Source of the DNA: Nymphalis io
Lineage: Eukaryota > Arthropoda > Insecta > Lepidoptera > Nymphalidae
NCBI RefSeq assembly: GCF_905147045.1
Contig: NC_065894.1
Span: forward strand, 7,663,501-7,727,500
Direction of reading: 5' to 3'
DNA length: 64,000 nucleotides
Part shown: positions 37,877 to 50,441 of the stretch, in pieces
How positions within the stretch are numbered: position 1 is the first letter of the stretch
Layout: every line of letters begins with the position of its first letter
Translations under genes and position numbers: made by a program
The notes under the pieces: generated by a model
The model's database searches: none
What the model was told of the DNA's origin: nothing
What the model saw: only the letters and a program-made list of their open reading frames with translations

Positions 37877-37910
37877 ATTCTAACTAGAATTTGTTACACT
37901 ATGTAAAAAC

Positions 37911-38204
37911 ACTGGTGGTAGGGCTTTGTGCAAGCTCGTCTGGGTAGGTACCACCCACTCATCAGATATTCTACCGCAAAACAGTAATACTTGATATTGT
38001 TGTGTTCCGGTTTGAAGGGTGAGTGAGCCAGTATAATTACAGGCACAAGGGACATAAAATCTTAGTTCCCAAGGTTGGTGGCGCATTGGCTATAAGCGAT
38101 GGTTGACATTTCTTAGAATGCCAATGTCTAAGGGCGTTTGGTGACCACTTACCATCAGGTGGCCCATATGCTCGTCCACCTTCCTATTCTATAAAAAAAA
38201 AAAA
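37911..38204 (+). repeat. SINE-C copy, full unit with poly-A tail
   Basis: It runs from actggtggtagggctttgtg to ttcctattctat plus 12 A. It is nearly identical to the copy inserted at 42883-43136 where they overlap, so it is young. A 68-codon minus frame across it is the usual by-product. Confidence 0.93.
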
Positions 38205-38856
38205 TTACTTACTTACGACGATTAATACTAAAAATATATTTAGGACTAGACAATTTCTAGCAATAGAACTTGCTAGAAATTGTCTAGTAGTATATTATGA
38301 TAAGTATTTGTGGAGACGTCGTATAAACAATGACATCCTTGGCTCATTTACAAATGTAATAACATCTGTCAGAATCTTATGAGTAACCGCTTCAAACCGA
38401 TTTAAATAGCACCACTCTAAATTCAATATTCGTCTTAGATGTGACGTTTAGTAATAAAGTAAAATAATTTTATTTGCGATTAAAAATCAAAAGCAAAATG
38501 AAATCGCCGTTTATATTGTGTCGTTTATATATGTAAACAATAACGAAAATAATTAAGGGCACCACAAACTTATATATAGTATGCATCCAACTATATAAAT
38601 AAAAAATAAATAATGTAATATCTACCGCGAAGAGTCAACAAGAAACTCATAAGTTACTTTTTCACCAATAATATAAGATTGATACACATATAATAACCAC
38701 AAACAAATATACTATAGTAATTTATAAATTAAGAATAGACGATTGTAAACTCCAACTTTCAAGCTTTGTAATAGATATAATGTTTTCATACAGTTTTAAC
38801 TTTAATAATACATAAATATAAAATTAGTCATACTAATACTACGTGGTAATTATTTT
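38205..38856. other. AT-rich stretch containing a perfect hairpin
   Basis: The hairpin at 38245-38288 is listed separately. No gene is seen. Confidence 0.6.
38245..38288. repeat. Perfect 19-bp inverted repeat, 6-base loop
   Basis: actagacaatttctagcaa (38245-38263) is the exact reverse complement of 38270-38288, with tagaac between them. Confidence 0.92.
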
Positions 38857-39142
38857 ACTGGTGGTAGGGCTTTGTGCAAGCTCGTCTGGGTAGGTACCAC
38901 CCGCTCATCAGATATTCTACTGCAAAACAGCAATACTTGGTATTGTTGTGTTCCGGTTTAAAGGGCGAGAGAGTAAGTGTACAGGCAAAAGGGACATAAC
39001 ATCTAAGTTCCCAAGGTTGGTGGCGTATTGGCGATGTAAGCGATGGTTTACATTTCTTACAATGCCATTATCTATGGGCGTTGGTGACCACTTACCATCA
39101 GGTGGCCCATAACCTCGTCCGCCTATGTTACTTTAAAAAAAA
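38857..39142 (+). repeat. SINE-C copy, full unit, moderately diverged
   Basis: It has the same start as the other copies (actggtggtagggctttgtg). The 3-prime end is changed to ggcccataacctcgtccgcc, then an A run at 39135-39142. It lacks a short segment around agtgtaattaca. The 106-codon plus frame at 39081-39401 starts inside it at a GTG codon and runs into flanking AT-rich sequence, so I do not call a gene. Confidence 0.9.
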
Positions 39143-40472
39143 CGCAAATATAAAATTTTATTGCATTCCTAACAAAGAGTTCATACTAAGAGCTATTGAT
39201 GGTTCATATGCATATTTTATCGATTTTTCTAACAAATTTCACTCCTTTTCCGTTGAATTTCATTGTCGAACATATGGAAGCGAAGAAAAATACGTGCCAA
39301 ATTACATGTTTTATGGATCTTCGTGTAAAGATTTGGTGATATGTGTAAGATTGACATGGATATATTTTATCTCATTTATTTTCATGTTGTTTTCTAACTA
39401 AAATAATAAAAATAAAAGAAAAATGTGATAAACTAAAAGGAGAAATGATTTGATGTTGTTTACTTTATTTCGTAATTTATTTTAATTTGGTCAGTAATTT
39501 TGATAAATATTTAATCTCCGATTTAGTATGTACGCATATCTAACAACATAATTATTTGACTTTTTTAGAGAAAATATTCAACATTTTATTCAATCCTTTT
39601 TTTAATATTATTTAAAAAATAAGCTAGAGAATAAAAAACCTCCACAATTAAAACCTAGAAAGAATTAACTGTTATTAATTTAAAAACTTATAATAATTGT
39701 GTTTATCAATTTGCTCGCTCACACATGAACTGGAAGACATCACTACGGAGTAGTGGTGTTTACTGGTTGAATAATTGTAAAATGGGTAGTATCCACCCAG
39801 ACGGGCCTGAACAAAGCCACTGTTTTAAAAATCCATTCAAATCAAAAATATATTAAAATAAAAGCAATAAACCATCATATTATTTGGAAAAGGACATATT
39901 TACACAATGGGTGTCAACAATAAGAAGTACTTCATAATATACTACCTTCATATATTTTGGATGACTAATTTATTAAAGGTAATAAATGTGTAACTGCTGT
40001 TTATCAGAGTATTAATGCTTTCTGAAGCACTATTAAATAGCCATTAGTGCTGCTATTCAGCGGCTATCGGACGCTTAATGTCCCACAAGAAACGCGTAAG
40101 AATAACATATGAAACATATAATGTTTTATTATATTATAACACACTATATTATGATTCAATATTTTGTGAGCAAATTAAAGCTCGGTTAAAATAATTGCAA
40201 AATATTTATATAAAACTTTATTACTTCGATATCAATATTCCTAGGTAAAAATATCGTTTACATTTAAGTAAAACTTTCTTTGAAACAGAAACAGACAAAA
40301 AAAGGCAATACACCCAAATGGAACAGTTTTTGTTGTTGTTTAAAAGTTTACCTTAAGAACTAAAGGACGGAAGGAATGCACACCAAAAACCTATCCGAAC
40401 TGATTCCAACATTCCTTTATAAAATATATTTACTTAAAAACATGAATACATAAATAATAAATAAGTAATAAA
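39143..40472. other. AT-rich stretch with an old SINE-C scrap
   Basis: gggtagtatccacccagacg and ggcctgaacaaagccac at 39783-39822 look like a minus-oriented scrap of the SINE-C 5-prime end. No gene is supported. Confidence 0.5.
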
Positions 40473-40677
40473 GTTACAGCCTGTGAATGTCCCACTGCTG
40501 GGCTAAAGGCCTCCTCTCCCTTTTTTTTTGAAGAGAAGGTTTGGAGCTTATTCCATCACGCTGCTCCAGTGCGGGTTGGTGGAATACACATGTGGCAGAA
40601 TTTCAGTGAAATTAGACACATGCAGGTTTCCTCACGATGTTTTCCGTCACTGTAAAGCACGAGATGAATTATAATCA
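40473..40677 (-). repeat. SINE-B copy without its tRNA-like head
   Basis: It runs from ttacagcctgtgaatgtccc through gaagagaaggtttggagctt, gcgggttggtggaatacaca and gcaggtttcctcacgatg to gagatgaattataatca, where the family sequence stops. The head is therefore missing, as expected for 5-prime truncation. A + T-rich sequence on both sides prevents naming a target duplication. Confidence 0.9.
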
Positions 40678-42852
40678 CTAATAAATAAATAATAACGTTA
40701 TATGAATAAATTTAGTTATAGACGTAAGTGTTTCGGTTATATTCATAGATGATGCTTTGATCTGGATCAAATGGCAAAGGGTTGAGCTAATGTAGAGTAT
40801 TATTACATTGCTGTATATATTATTGTATAAAACTGACGAATTTATACGTCGAAGTTTTGTTTTTTTCTTTCGAAACAAGTTGCTGATGAGCAAGAGAGAA
40901 AAATTAGTGTATCCTTTATCCGCTTTAGCACGTTTACCAGAACAGCCGGATGTACATAATAAAATTTATTTTAAAATATTATTATTAACAAACTACGGAG
41001 ATCCCAATGTAACATTCCAATGTGACATGTAACAAAATGTCGGATTTCATAAAAAGTATAGATTAACTCATGTATATACAAATCCGAAACACGTATCAAA
41101 AATTTATCCCCAAATATTTGGGATCTTATCTTGCTTCGGTAAATGCCTTAAATTTAAGTATTAAGCCCTTAGTCTCCAATATATCTTTTAACGCAGAGCT
41201 TCAGATAATCTCGTAATAAGTATGATATATTATTTGAAAATAAACTCGCACGCATCTTGGATTTCATATAAATCTTTATAAATATGGATGGAATTTTATA
41301 CGTAAATATTTAGTAATCATACCAGCTTCTTAATATTATCAAACAATAAATTTCTGGAATATTTGTCATAAACTAACATCTTGACATTCCCTCTTAGACA
41401 ACATTGTTTAAGAATTTGGCTAAATTAAAGTAACCCTTATGTTAAAAGACGCTATCGAAATTCTTTACTAGCAACTTGCTACGGATTTTCATTAAATATA
41501 TGGAAAATTTCAATTCAGATGCTTAAAAAAACAACTATTTCTTTTAACAAATAATAGATATGTTAACATAGTTTCGCGGTTTCTCCCTAGTTAATGTTTT
41601 GCTACAAATTTGTAACTTAATACTATTATGATAAAATAAATCATGTTAAGCTCGACTATGCCGTTAAACTTAACACAACACAACAAGTGAAATCTATATT
41701 TTTTAGGGAAAGTAACGCGGTTTTAAGTGCGTAAAATAAATAAACCAAAACATTCCATATGTTTATTTTTATTACAAAAATTGCTATCAGGGTTTAAAGA
41801 ATATAAATAAGGGTTAAACCAAAAAAAATCTCTTCAAAGAAACTCTCCATGTTATAATAATACAATAATTATTGTTATCTAATCTTTAGCAGGACGGTTC
41901 CTTTAATTTTATTTTGTAACAAATTTAAATAAGTATTTATTGATATTTATGATCATAGTCGACCTCTATAAAACTTAAACAATAATCCATTTTAACAAAA
42001 AAGGGTGAATATTGTCAAATATATCGTATTAAATTTTAATTAAAGCAACAGAACTAGCTAAAACTTTAATTTTTTCCCTCGGGGAGAGCCCGTCATATTA
42101 ATCACTTCGAATTATTTGAGATAAGAATACGAAGATGACATCCTTAATTAAATCTCGTACAAAATTCGAGTACACCTTTAGAACCTGTTAGAACTTATTG
42201 ATTGAGTATATTAATTGACCACAGTATAAACATTCAATTACTTGGGCTTTATACAAATTATATTATTTGTGTTATCATATTATTTGTATATAATAATACT
42301 TTAATTAAGCTAACTATTATTTAATGGAAATTTATTTCTTGAAAATTAGATTTTAATGAAACAAAACGATTTTAGTACTAAAGCAGTTTTTAAAAGAAAA
42401 AGAAAAAATTAAACACAAACCTAATATAGATTCCATAACAACCTGAAGCTAGTCACACTCGTTTACATTACGAAGATATAAAAAAAGACTATAAGATACC
42501 TTATAAGCTATATAAGTAGTAACTACACCCACAAAATAGACAAATATACAAATTTTCATTAGCCGGTTCATTTCCTTCATAGAATATACAATTTTCAATG
42601 TAATTATTTGAATGACCTATAAAATTGTGTAAATAGCTAAGAACACAAACATCTCGTCCGCATCCGCAATCCCTCTTGAATTTGTACTCATTACTCAGGT
42701 GCTATAAAACATTTACAGCTCAATAACGACGTATCTAAGCCTCTGTTATTACTTGTTACAATATCTAATTAATTCTATTACACGGTTATTAGTGAGAGTG
42801 GTACAAGATCAACATTACACTCGAGTGGATTGTTTTTGTTGTTATATTATAA
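40678..42852. other. AT-rich stretch, nothing recognised
   Basis: Overlapping 71- and 74-codon frames at 40678-40893 (minus) and 40808-41032 (plus) have no motif. Confidence 0.55.
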
Positions 42853-43278
42853 GTAGGCGGTGATGGGCCACCTGAAGGTAAGACCACCACTCATCAGATA
42901 TTCTACCGCAAAACAGCAATACTTGATATTGTTGTGTTCCGGTTTGAAGGGTGAGTGAGCCAGTGTAACTACAGGCACAAGGGACATAAAATCTTAGTTC
43001 CCAAGGTTGGTGGCGCATTGGCTATAAGCGATGGTTGACATTTCTTACAATGCCAATGTCTAAGGGCGTTTGGTGACCACTTACCATCAGGTGGCCTATA
43101 TGCTCGTCCACCTTCCTATTCTATAAAAAAAAAAAAGTGGTAACCGCCCATAGACATTGACGCCGGAGAAATAGTAATCATTCCTTACATCAGCGACTAA
43201 CCAAAGCGCTACTAAACTTGGTAACTAAATGGATGATACCTACCCATACCGGCTACACACAAAGCTGTACCACCACGT
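42853..43278 (-). repeat. Old SINE-C copy split by a younger SINE-C
   Basis: The left part (42853-42882) reads taggcggtgatgggccacct and gaaggtaag. The right part (43137-43278) resumes gtggtaaccgcccatagaca and runs to the family start, ctgtaccaccacgtgg. Joined in order they make one diverged minus-oriented copy. Confidence 0.85.
42883..43136 (+). repeat. Young SINE-C inserted in an old SINE-C
   Basis: It starts inside the unit at accaccactcatcag, missing about 40 bases of the 5-prime end, and ends ttcctattctat plus 12 A. It is in the opposite orientation to the host copy and much less diverged. No clear target-site duplication is visible; at most the bases aag are shared at the two edges. Confidence 0.9.
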
Positions 43279-45489
43279 GGAAATTTTATATTTTACTATT
43301 TTATTGTAAATAGCTATTAAAATGGAAAAATAGCAAATTGGAAAAGAAAAAAATGCCAATGTGTGATTGATTTTATACTTTCGGTCATAAAATCGATCGG
43401 TCTTTAAATTAAAGTTTATAATAATAGAAAGTCAACATTTTCTATGAAAGTAATGAAAGTGAATCTTCGATAACCCCGCTTCTATGATAATATAGTAATT
43501 CAGCCTCTGCTTATATGTTATTTAAAAATAACGATAATTTACGAAATCTTTAAAAAAAAAAGTAGACGTAAAATATTGCTGTAGTAATTACTGTAACTGT
43601 CATTTTAATTTATAATTTAAGTTCGCCATATAATTTAGTTTAATGAAATCATTTATTATTTAAATAACTAGCAAGCAATTGTTATTATAACAATAATTAA
43701 TAAAACGAAATATTGTTAGGAATTCATATTACAGTATAATTTGTGTCATTAACTTCATAGCGAGATACGCATCTGGGGGTAATTTCATCTCATAAATATT
43801 GCTGGAAAACTTTGTGGGATAATTTAAAATTGTGAACATGTTACCTCGTAATGTTATATATTATTCGGTTGCCTCTATAAAATACTCGTCAACAAATTGA
43901 AATTTAGTATAATAGATGTAAGAACACGAGATAATACATGACATTGTGTTTACTACGAAATCTTTTACGTAAAATAAATGGTAAATTATCACGGAGTACT
44001 TATATAAATGATGCTTTTTTTCTCTAATAGTAAAATTACATGATGAATGAAACTGAAATACGTAACATTATAAAACATTTCTGACATACTTTGCGATGCA
44101 AGTAAAATATGAAGGAATCAATTTGTGTGGAACGTTACTGATGTAGAAATGTTTCATTGCTCGTTGTACGCATTTAATTCTTTTTAGTTATTTGTTTGGG
44201 AATTTAAAAAAAAATGTTAATAAAACCCGATACTTCTATATACTTACGTTGATTAAAATTGTAAGTAAATAAAATGATAAAGTTTCACAACATATCGCTC
44301 GTATTGTATATGTGAGTGAAATTTATATCTGCTTAATATGAGGGAGTGTATGAAACAACAAATATTTACATAAACATAATTAAACCTACGAATATGCATG
44401 AGTCTTATGGATCGAGTACGATAGAATTACGCTGAGGACATATTCTTCGTAATATAAATATATAATAAAAACGTAACTGGAATATGTCTGTATGTCATTT
44501 TTTTAAAAGTTAGTTTTGATATTTTTGATATTTTGTCAGTTTAAATATATCGTGAACACATTGTTTTGATTTTAATCAAACTCGGGACACAGCAACAGCT
44601 TTTCGTATATCAATCTTCATCAATCATCACAATATTTAAAATCCAAGAGAAGTCGCGCTCAACCCGTTTATAATAACTTAAGATACCTGCGTCTTTCAAA
44701 TGACTCGATGAATTCGTTTAGAATACGTTACTGCGTACAATATCCCTTATATATATTATCGAAAATACAAACCTTAATACTGTTAAAATAAAGTTTAAAA
44801 TGTAATATGTAATTCGCAATGAGTTATATTTTAGGCTAAAACTTTATTTTGACTGTTCCTTAACACCAAAGTTCAAGTGATATTGAACAATTCAAATCAA
44901 ATTATAAGGCTAAAACTTAATTAAATGTGTATGAAAAGATTATAAAGTACTTTAATTTAATTTAAAGCGAAAAGAAAACTACTTTTCAGTTCATCACATA
45001 GTACTTAAAACCGCCAACAAAATTTGGATTCAACTTTTTATAATAGTTTTTTTTTAAGTATGACTGTGCAAATATATCTTAATGTGCTGTTAGAACAAAT
45101 TTATATAATTATTAATGTTAGCCATAATCATTATTGAAAATTTGAGGGTAAACATATATGAATTTGCATATTTCGAACATTTTATTTTTAGCTTATTTCC
45201 AATTTGTTTTTATTGATAACACTAAAGCTCATTAATTGCTACCAAACGGAAAGGAAATCCGTTGACAAAGAATGGAGAAAAATGTAACTGTTTTGTCTTT
45301 AAATATTAAATATTTATTTATATATAATAAATAGAATAAGAAAACCAAGACTCATTTCGTTTGTTATCTTAACACATTGCTTAAATTTAATTAATAAATA
45401 ATTATACTTAAGGTCAACTCTAATTTAAGCATTAGATATATCATATTATACCATAATACCAAGCTATGACCTTAATATGTGTCATTTCC
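43279..45489. other. AT-rich stretch, nothing recognised
   Basis: No supported feature on either strand. Confidence 0.6.
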
Positions 45490-45563
45490 CAAGTGGCTTT
45501 AATAACTCTGGCTCACTCAACATTACACCGAAACACAATTACACGAAACATTGTCTGGGTGTA
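45490..45563 (-). repeat. Old SINE-C scrap
   Basis: ttcccaagtggctttaataa, ctctggctcactcaacatta and accgaaacacaattacac follow the SINE-C body order on the minus strand. Only this middle section remains. Confidence 0.5.
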
Positions 45564-45566
45564 AAA

Positions 45567-45611
45567 TATAATGCGACTAGAAACCTAGAGTAGTTTTCTA
45601 GTCACATTATA
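45567..45611. repeat. 17-bp inverted repeat with one mismatch
   Basis: tataatgcgactagaaa (45567-45583) pairs with 45595-45611 at 16 of 17 positions around an 11-base loop. Confidence 0.85.
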
Positions 45612-45699
45612 CGTTGTTTAGAAAACAAAAACAAAATATAATGTTGAGAATACTTTGAAACATCAACAAGACTACAGAATTTATATTATAAAAAATTTG

Positions 45700-45862
45700 A
45701 AGTCCCACAGCTGGGCTCGGATCTCATCTGCTTCGCACGGGTAGATAATAAGAAAAATGTTTATTGTTAAAAAAATTCATTAAACTACACTATCCGTTAA
45801 ATGTGACAAAATTCAAGTCAATTGGGCAGATAGTTTAGTAGATCTCGTGATAAGTGGTATAT
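45700..45862 (+). repeat. Degraded dispersed repeat remnant
   Basis: cccacagctgggctcgga at 45703-45720 recalls the SINE-B tail region. ttcgcacgggta and a gacaaaattcaagtcaattg segment then recall repeat D. Both matches are weak. Confidence 0.3.
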
Positions 45863-46756
45863 CGTTATATATAAAAAATGTATATATAATACGTGAAAAC
45901 TTAGCGATACCTTATTATATATATTATAAATAGATAAATAAATATTCACTCGGCCTTTTCGCTTCATAAATTTAAGTCACAGAACGAATAAAAACATTGT
46001 GGTAAATATGAATTGCGCGACTAAATTATAATAGCAAAGCAACTGCGAATATAAACTGAACTTTGTATACACCTCAAATAAATTGAATATGCGAGTTTTT
46101 CTGTATGTTTTGTAGTTCAAAGCGTTTGGTTTTTAGTATAATCAAAATTGTTTTGTTGTTGTTTGTTCACCAAAGCTTTTCTTTTTTCATGTAAACCTGT
46201 TCAACAAATCGATTGATCGTGTTAACAAGTCTTTTTTATTAGTTACGATATTGGCGTAGATTTCTATTCATATATTTATTTCGTGTTATTATCACGAAAT
46301 TACTACATATATATTTGGTTTTCCATGTTTAGCTTTTTATCCTTAACTTAAAGACTACTATATATACCGTTTTATTTTATTTTGGCGCTTTTACTTCAAT
46401 AAGCGGAGCATAAGAAGGAAACAAAATTCGATCACCAAACAACAATGCTTTGTATCGTTTTGCTCCGCGTTAAGGGGGATATTATTATTTTCGATGTTTC
46501 AAATGGTGATACTTCAGGAATGGTGATTCTTAGGAGAAAAAGTTCATGAACATTTTTTGTAGACAATGATGATTTATATGATTTACAGCTATTTTGTTTG
46601 AATTATTTTCATAATTATACTCACAAAAAAAGAAAAAGAAAAGCAAAAAAGACGGATTCATTTGATCTTTGCCCTTAAAAATTTTAGCAGACGAAGCATC
46701 GGTGGGGATTTTTAATATTTGTATGCGATCTGATTTTCTAATATCAATAAAATTTA
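45863..46756. other. AT-rich stretch, nothing recognised
   Basis: A small atttcgtg...cacgaaat dyad lies at about 46278-46301. No gene is seen. Confidence 0.55.
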
Positions 46757-46912
46757 CTTGGTGGCTTTGTGCAAGTCCGCCTGGAAAGGTACCATCCGCT
46801 AATCACAGATTCTCCCGCCAAACAACAATACTTATCGTTGGTGGCGCAGTGGCGTTCTATGGTGACTATTTACCATCAGAAAAATGGTCACTTAATTTAT
46901 AAAAAAATTACA
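46757..46912 (+). repeat. Old SINE-C copy with an internal deletion
   Basis: ttggtggctttgtgcaagtc, aaaggtaccatccgctaatc and caaacaacaatactta match the 5-prime half. The sequence then jumps to cgttggtggcgcagtgg and ttaccatcag in the 3-prime half, so roughly a third of the unit is gone. The 77-codon plus frame across it is not a gene. Confidence 0.78.
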
Positions 46913-47879
46913 GTCAAAAGAAAGTAAAACATTTGTGAAACGAAGTTATTGACTTAGCACATTTACAGTTTTTTTTACAGTATTAATGTTTACGAATAAA
47001 ATAACAAAATCGCTGTCATAAGCTTTCAAAAATTCAAAGCACATTACTGTGACAGGAAGACAAAGATAGGTATTAAAATTTAAATTTCAATCTCTGACAC
47101 ATTGTGCTGGTAATGTCGTTATATATATTAAGATTATTTCAGCTTCACTTGCTTGAATACATCAGAGAAGATTTACGCAAGAGGGCAAAGTGAGACACGA
47201 AGGATCTCAGTATGTTGACGCGAAATGAGATGTCGTTTGGATAAATCACATGCATTATGGCGTAAGTCGATATATTGGAGCTATTGTTGAGAAACAGAGC
47301 CTATCACATAAATAAACTTGGATTAAGATTTTTATTTTATTGTCCTTTTTAACATTTAATAAAATAAATCACATCTTAATTTTATTTTTATTTGCTATTT
47401 TAGTTTTATTAATAGTTCATCGACTTATATTTTATAGCGTCAGAAAAAAACTAATTTTAGGTGATTGATTGAAGACAAATAAATAAAAGGAAATGCAGAT
47501 TGGTTTTACGTAACTAGGTTATTATTGAAAAGCATTTTTTATAAATATATTAATGTTAAAATCCTTAATTCTGTTGAAATTTTAATTATAATTTTGTATA
47601 GCATAGTGTTATTGCATTTCTATGTAAAATAAATTCCTCCAAATAGAAATTCTTTAGAGCATAACAACTTTAATTTTGCGTTATAAAATTGAAAATTCAT
47701 GAAATATCTAACCTTTGATCACACTATATTTTAATTAAAATAACGTCATGATTATTTTCAACATTATTCATCATAATTTTACCTCTACTGTTGTATAAAG
47801 TTGTTCATGTTTATATTATAAAAGTGGAAAATTAGTATTGTTGTACGCTCTAATCTCGAGAACATTTCGATTAGAAAAA
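46913..47879. other. AT-rich stretch, nothing recognised
   Basis: No supported feature. Confidence 0.6.
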
Positions 47880-48056
47880 ATATTTTTGCATTCGATAGCC
47901 CTTTAATAAAGAGTGAGTTTGTCTGTTACGCTTTTATGTTGTATCTACATAACCGATCATCATGAAATTTTGCATACAAAATGTCAGGGATCCAGAAAAG
48001 TACCTAGCACCTGAACACTAGCATACGCGGGTGAAGCCGCGGGTGGAAACTAGTAG
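47880..48056 (-). repeat. Dispersed repeat D copy, minus orientation
   Basis: gagtgagtttgtctgttacg, ataaccgatcatcatgaaat, tttgcatacaaaatg and cgcgggtgaagccgcgggtg, then actagta, are the reverse of the copy at 34147-34312. Confidence 0.75.
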
Positions 48057-49479
48057 ATTATAAAACTTCGACCATAATCTATCCAACCGTAAATATCAAC
48101 TAATATGGCGAACTGAAACAGTCATATATAATTAAAATTTAACAATAATGAAAAAACGTACGGGAGTAAAAAAGTACGTAAATACTATTTAAATTATTTG
48201 CTTTAGAATTTATTATGATAGCATTAAAATTGATTCGACTAAGGCAATTGTTAAGTACTTAGTACGTATACGATGTATCTAAATAAAGCAAAACAATTTT
48301 ACGCTATTGAAATTTTGATCCACATCAGACTAATACTTACTATGCAACGATTAGGTTAGTAAAAGAAAATAATAAAAAAATGACGCTTTCAATTACATTT
48401 TTGTCTAATGTAAAAGTATAAAGACTTTTTTATTTGCCTTTAGATAAAAATAATACGTTTAAATCTTGTCTAAATAAAGTGCTATCGAATACATATTACG
48501 TATGTTCATTTTTTTAGGAACAAAATCGAGAAGGAACAAGCAATTCTTGAAGTGGGTGAGCAAAAGAATTTGCATCGTTATTCAGTCTAACATTTCGATC
48601 GATATAAAACTGGAACATTCACAAATTGACCCAGTGTGAAATTTTAGCGGAATTGCTACCGACATGTACGCTTTTTGCTTTATATTTTGCACATGAACAA
48701 AACAAGTCCGTGTGGCAGTCTAATTAAAACTTGAATTTTTAAAGTCTATGCTAACGCTGTTTCGTTCTATTTCTTTGGGTTTAGTTCGAGCATAAATAGA
48801 ACTGGAATAAAATAATAAAAAATAGGAATTATATTTGTACTGTTAACACTACTAGCTAACTTCCTTTATTCGAATATATAAATATACTGAATTGTATTTA
48901 AAAATAACTTAATTATTATAATTTGTACTCTAAATATGCAAGGAAAAAGATTGATGCATACAAACTACAATCAAATACTAGTTCTAAGAAATTAAAAAAA
49001 TTAATAAAATACTTAAAACTGATTTCGTAAAAGGTATTTTTTATTTCTTACAACCAATTTTTCATATCAAGAAGTTATTTATAATTCAAAGCACTCAAAA
49101 TGCTCACCTGGTATTAGCATTAGAAACACTCGTAGAAAAATGATACAAACGCACACAAATAAACCAAACAAATCTATCCCAACTGGATGTTTTCTCTCTC
49201 GCAACTGTCCAAAACAAAATTAATTACAGTGAACTCTGAAACTCGACCATCTAAAATAAACGTTGTTAACAATGTGATTTAAACGTTTTATTGCATTTAA
49301 ATATTTAATAATGTCGTCAAAAATATTATATTCCAATTAATTTGTACCACTATCATAATCGTTATACACATTAAACTAAATAGATTTTTCTCGAATAAAA
49401 ACATTATTAAGACTACTTCATATTGTGTCGCGTTAGAATGATGATGATGATAAGCGATAAATATTAAAATACCCGCAAT
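48057..49479. other. AT-rich stretch with an (ATG)n patch
   Basis: A gatgatgatgatga patch lies at about 49438-49452. A 72-codon minus frame at 49297-49515 shows no motif. Confidence 0.55.
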
Positions 49480-49557
49480 GGAGCAGCAACGTGGAATTAG
49501 TAACCTTCTCCTCAAAGAGCAGGTCTTAACCCAGCAGTGGGGTTTAAGGTCTGTTAC
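49480..49557 (+). repeat. SINE-B 3-prime fragment, plus orientation
   Basis: atggagcagcaacgtgga, ccttctcctcaaagagcagg and cttaacccagcagtgggg match the end of SINE-B. It faces the minus-oriented copy that starts about 30 bases further on, forming a tail-to-tail pair. Confidence 0.75.
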
Positions 49558-49585
49558 TTTAGTTTACTTTTGATTAATATAAAAA

Positions 49586-49862
49586 CAATAACAGACTGTA
49601 AATATCCCACTATTGGTCAAAGGGCTCCTCAACTCGCGAAAAAGGTTTAGAAGTTATTCCACCGTGCTGCTAAAAAACCTTTCGGTAGCAAAATTTCATC
49701 CATCACATACAACTTTCCATACAATGTTTTCGTTCACCGCCGAGCACGAGGTGAATTTTAAACACAAATTAAGCTCATGAAAACTCATCGGTATTTACCA
49801 GGTTTGAACCCGCAATCTTCGTTTAAAATTCACGAATTCTAACTATTGGGTCATTTTAGCTC
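49586..49862 (-). repeat. Old but near full-length SINE-B copy
   Basis: It runs from aacagactgtaaatatccca through aaaaaggtttagaagttatt, acaatgttttcgttcaccgc and gagcacgaggtgaa to box B (gtttgaacccgc) and a decayed head gggtcattttagctc. It is strongly diverged, so it is one of the oldest copies here. Confidence 0.85.
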
Positions 49863-50437
49863 AAAGATAATTAAATGATTATATATAAATTAACAAATAG
49901 TTAATATTTTCTTAAGTTCATTACTTGAGCTAGCATTAGGTATGAAGGAAGATGTATGAATGAAACTTCGTATAAAGTTGCCTTCAGTCGCTTCGTTTCA
50001 ATTAAACTTTAGACTGCATAGTCATATGGACGATTTACTGTATCTGAGTTTTAATGGCTAAAACTTACACAATATTAATTAGTTCTAGAAATACTTTACG
50101 ATCCATTTATTTAATGCTATTTTAGTTTAAGCGGATTATTCTTTTATTTTGTTGCATTATTTACGCTACAGACGTGTGAAGCTAAATATCATTAATAACA
50201 AACGTTGAGAGATTAAATAAAAAATCAAAAGCGGAATGATATTATAAGCGTTAAAGTAATAGATACAAGGTTCAAGACACTTATTCCGATTGACTAGGCT
50301 ATTATTTAGTCTAGTCAATCGTGAGTACATTTACAGGCGCAGGCGCGCGCACAGAAGCGTACAAATGCTAACCTCATGCAGCGGAGATCTTAAAAAACGT
50401 TTCGTTTTTGAGATTGAATTTAGACTTAAGTTACTGC
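49863..50437. other. AT-rich stretch just upstream of the LINE
   Basis: It contains the inverted repeat at 50287-50321. The 69-codon plus frame from 50290 overlaps the LINE start and is not a gene. Confidence 0.6.
50287..50321. repeat. Perfect 11-bp inverted repeat, 13-base loop
   Basis: cgattgactag (50287-50297) and ctagtcaatcg (50311-50321) are exact reverse complements. Confidence 0.88.
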
Positions 50438-50441
50438 TAAT

